Source of the DNA: Exiguobacterium aurantiacum
GTDB taxonomy: Bacteria; Bacillota; Bacilli; Exiguobacteriales; Exiguobacteriaceae
Reading direction: 5' to 3'
DNA: 64,000 nt
Assembly (NCBI RefSeq): GCF_024362205.1
Contig: NZ_CP101462.1
Coordinates: 958,501-1,022,500 of the forward strand
In this document: positions 62,696 through 64,000 of the stretch, one piece after another
Position numbering within the stretch: the first letter of the stretch is position 1
Layout: every line of letters starts with the position of its first letter
The notes under the pieces: generated by a model
Database searches by the model: none
Told to the model about the DNA's origin: nothing
Seen by the model: the letters and a program-made list of their open reading frames with translations, nothing else
Made by a program: the position numbers and the translations under genes

Positions 62696-63907
62696 ATGAA
62701 ACGACCTAACATTGTTATTCTTGGCGCAGGTTTCGGCGGACTCATCACAGCGGTGAATCTCCAGAAGACGCTTTCAGCTGGCGACGCGAACATCACGCTC
62801 ATCAACAAGCATGATTACCATTACCAGACGACGTGGCTCCATGAACCAGCGGCCGGAACGATGAAACCGGAGCAAGCTCGTATCTACATCAACGACGTTG
62901 TGAACCCGTCACGCGTAAAATTTGTCAAAGGGATCGTCGATCGCGTCGATACTACGGCTAAACAAGTATTACTCGCAGACGGCTCGACTGTTGAATATGA
63001 TTATGTCGTGTTCGCACTCGGCGGCATTCCGGAAACATTCGGTATCCCAGGCCTCAAAGAGAACGCGATGACGATCAGTTCATTGAACAGCGTCCGTAAA
63101 ATCAAAGAACATATCGAATACTCGTTCGCTCAATATAAAACGAACGGTTCAGCTGACCGCTCGTACGTGACAATCGTCGTCGGCGGCGCTGGTTTCACAG
63201 GGATCGAGTTCCTCGGTGAGCTCGTCAACCGTGTGCCTGAGCTCTGCAAGCAGTATGACGTGCCACGTGAAGCGGTTCGCATCGTGAACATCGAGGCGGC
63301 TCCGACCGTGCTTCCTGGTTTCGACCCAGAACTCACGACGTACGCGCAGAAATGGCTCGAGCGCAACGGTGTCGAAATGAAACTCGGCAACGGCATCAAA
63401 GGCGTTGAGCCTGGTGTCGTCACGTTCGGCCCACTTCAAGGTGATACGACAGAGACAATCGAAGCGAACACGATCCTCTGGACAGGTGGCGTCAGCGGTA
63501 GCCCGATCGTCGAAAAGTCTGGCTTTGAAGCAGTCCGTAACCGTGTCATGGTCGAGGCGGACAACCGTGCCCCTGGCCACGACAACGTCTTCATCATCGG
63601 CGACTGCTCTGCTGTCATGGACCCGGTTTCAAACCGTCCATACCCGCCGACTGCTCAAATCGCGACACAACAAGCGCACAACGTAGCGAAAAACATTGCG
63701 GCGCTCATCAACGGAAAATCGACTTCGAAATTCACGTATGAGAGCAAAGGGACAGTCGCTTCACTTGGCCATAACGACGGCATCGGCATCGTCATGGGCA
63801 AAAAGATCTTCGGTCGCAACGCTTCATTCATGAAGAAAGTGATCGACAACAAACACTTCATCGAATTGAAGAAGTACGGTCTCGTCCTCAAAAAAGGTAA
63901 ATTCTAA
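62696..63907 (+). CDS. ndh: Type II NADH dehydrogenase (YumB/Ndh-like)
   Basis: A 403-residue NDH-2 that passes electrons from NADH to menaquinone without proton pumping. FAD motif VILGAGFGGLITAVNLQKTL, quinone-side YHYQTTWLHEPAAGT, NADH motif VVGGAGFTGIEFLGEL (about residues 160-175), second FAD motif VFIIGDCSAVMD, and a C-terminal amphipathic end. ATG 62696 has AAGGTGG 8 bases upstream. Probably the main respiratory entry point for NADH. Confidence 0.94.
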   Translation: MKRPNIVILGAGFGGLITAVNLQKTLSAGDANITLINKHDYHYQTTWLHEPAAGTMKPEQARIYINDVVNPSRVKFVKGIVDRVDTTAKQVLLADGSTVEYDYVVFALGGIPETFGIPGLKENAMTISSLNSVRKIKEHIEYSFAQYKTNGSADRSYVTIVVGGAGFTGIEFLGELVNRVPELCKQYDVPREAVRIVNIEAAPTVLPGFDPELTTYAQKWLERNGVEMKLGNGIKGVEPGVVTFGPLQGDTTETIEANTILWTGGVSGSPIVEKSGFEAVRNRVMVEADNRAPGHDNVFIIGDCSAVMDPVSNRPYPPTAQIATQQAHNVAKNIAALINGKSTSKFTYESKGTVASLGHNDGIGIVMGKKIFGRNASFMKKVIDNKHFIELKKYGLVLKKGKF

Positions 63908-63919
63908 GCCGTCGAAACG

Positions 63920-63953
63920 AGTGGCCCGCTTATATGAGCGGGTCGCTTTTTTT
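63920..63953 (+). terminator. Terminator of ndh
   Basis: AGTGGCCCGCT and AGCGGGTCGCT (two G-U pairs), loop TATATG, followed by seven T. I see nothing supportable in the remaining bases to 64000. Confidence 0.85.
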
Positions 63954-64000
63954 ATTGTCGGGCCTTGCGGTTCACCTTTGACCTGAGAGAGGACGATTCG

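Overview
The window looks like a chromosomal segment of a low-GC Gram-positive bacterium of the order Bacillales, most likely Exiguobacterium or a close relative. This is an inference from Bacillus-like gene order, roughly 50% GC, strong AGGAGG-type ribosome binding sites and sigma-A promoters, LexA, FadR and CcpA-like sites, and S-box and FMN riboswitches. No rRNA, tRNA or CRISPR array was recognised. Most genes are core metabolism. The accessory material is two insertion sequences, an AT-richer RNA-repair island, and three genes broken by in-frame stop codons.

Left part (1-12.5 kb): an edge-truncated YcxB-like gene, a broken aminoglycoside-phosphotransferase-like gene, a SulP anion transporter, a LexA-box-controlled Y-family polymerase with its YolD partner, a secreted cyclic-nucleotide phosphodiesterase/nucleotidase, CstA, a hemolysin-III-like membrane protein, proline dehydrogenase, two more YcxB-like genes and a short-chain dehydrogenase.

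Central part (12.6-31 kb): a FadR-controlled fadNAE beta-oxidation operon, then an ArsC/Spx-like gene, gcvH and a thioredoxin-like gene. An unassigned stretch with its own strong promoter and terminator follows; it probably makes a structured RNA of about 300 nt. Next come a SAM-riboswitch-controlled metNPQ methionine importer, an MFS exporter and the sufCDSUB iron-sulfur operon. The order proline dehydrogenase-fadNAE-yusI-gcvH-yusE-metNPQ-suf matches the B. subtilis yus/yur region, with a few insertions.

RNA-repair island (31-37 kb): a zinc-ribbon protein, a DUF6678-like protein, a leucine-rich-repeat protein, then Hen1 and Pnkp, the bacterial RNA-repair pair. It is followed by an L-lactate-dehydrogenase-like gene whose substrate-pocket residues are altered.

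Right part (38-64 kb): amino-acid transporters, an acylphosphatase and a long run that follows the B. subtilis yunF-yunD-yutD...yutE-yutF-NifU-yuzD...yutJ-yuzB-yutK...yutM...yumC-yumB order. Two nearly identical IS1182-like elements interrupt it. Each sits inside an intrinsic terminator between convergent genes, and the whole terminator hairpin (29 or 28 bp) is duplicated on both sides, so each neighbouring gene keeps a terminator. Several genes act together on iron-sulfur and flavin metabolism: suf, NifU-type and IscA-type carriers, RibU with an FMN riboswitch, ferredoxin-NADP reductase and two NDH-2-like flavoproteins.
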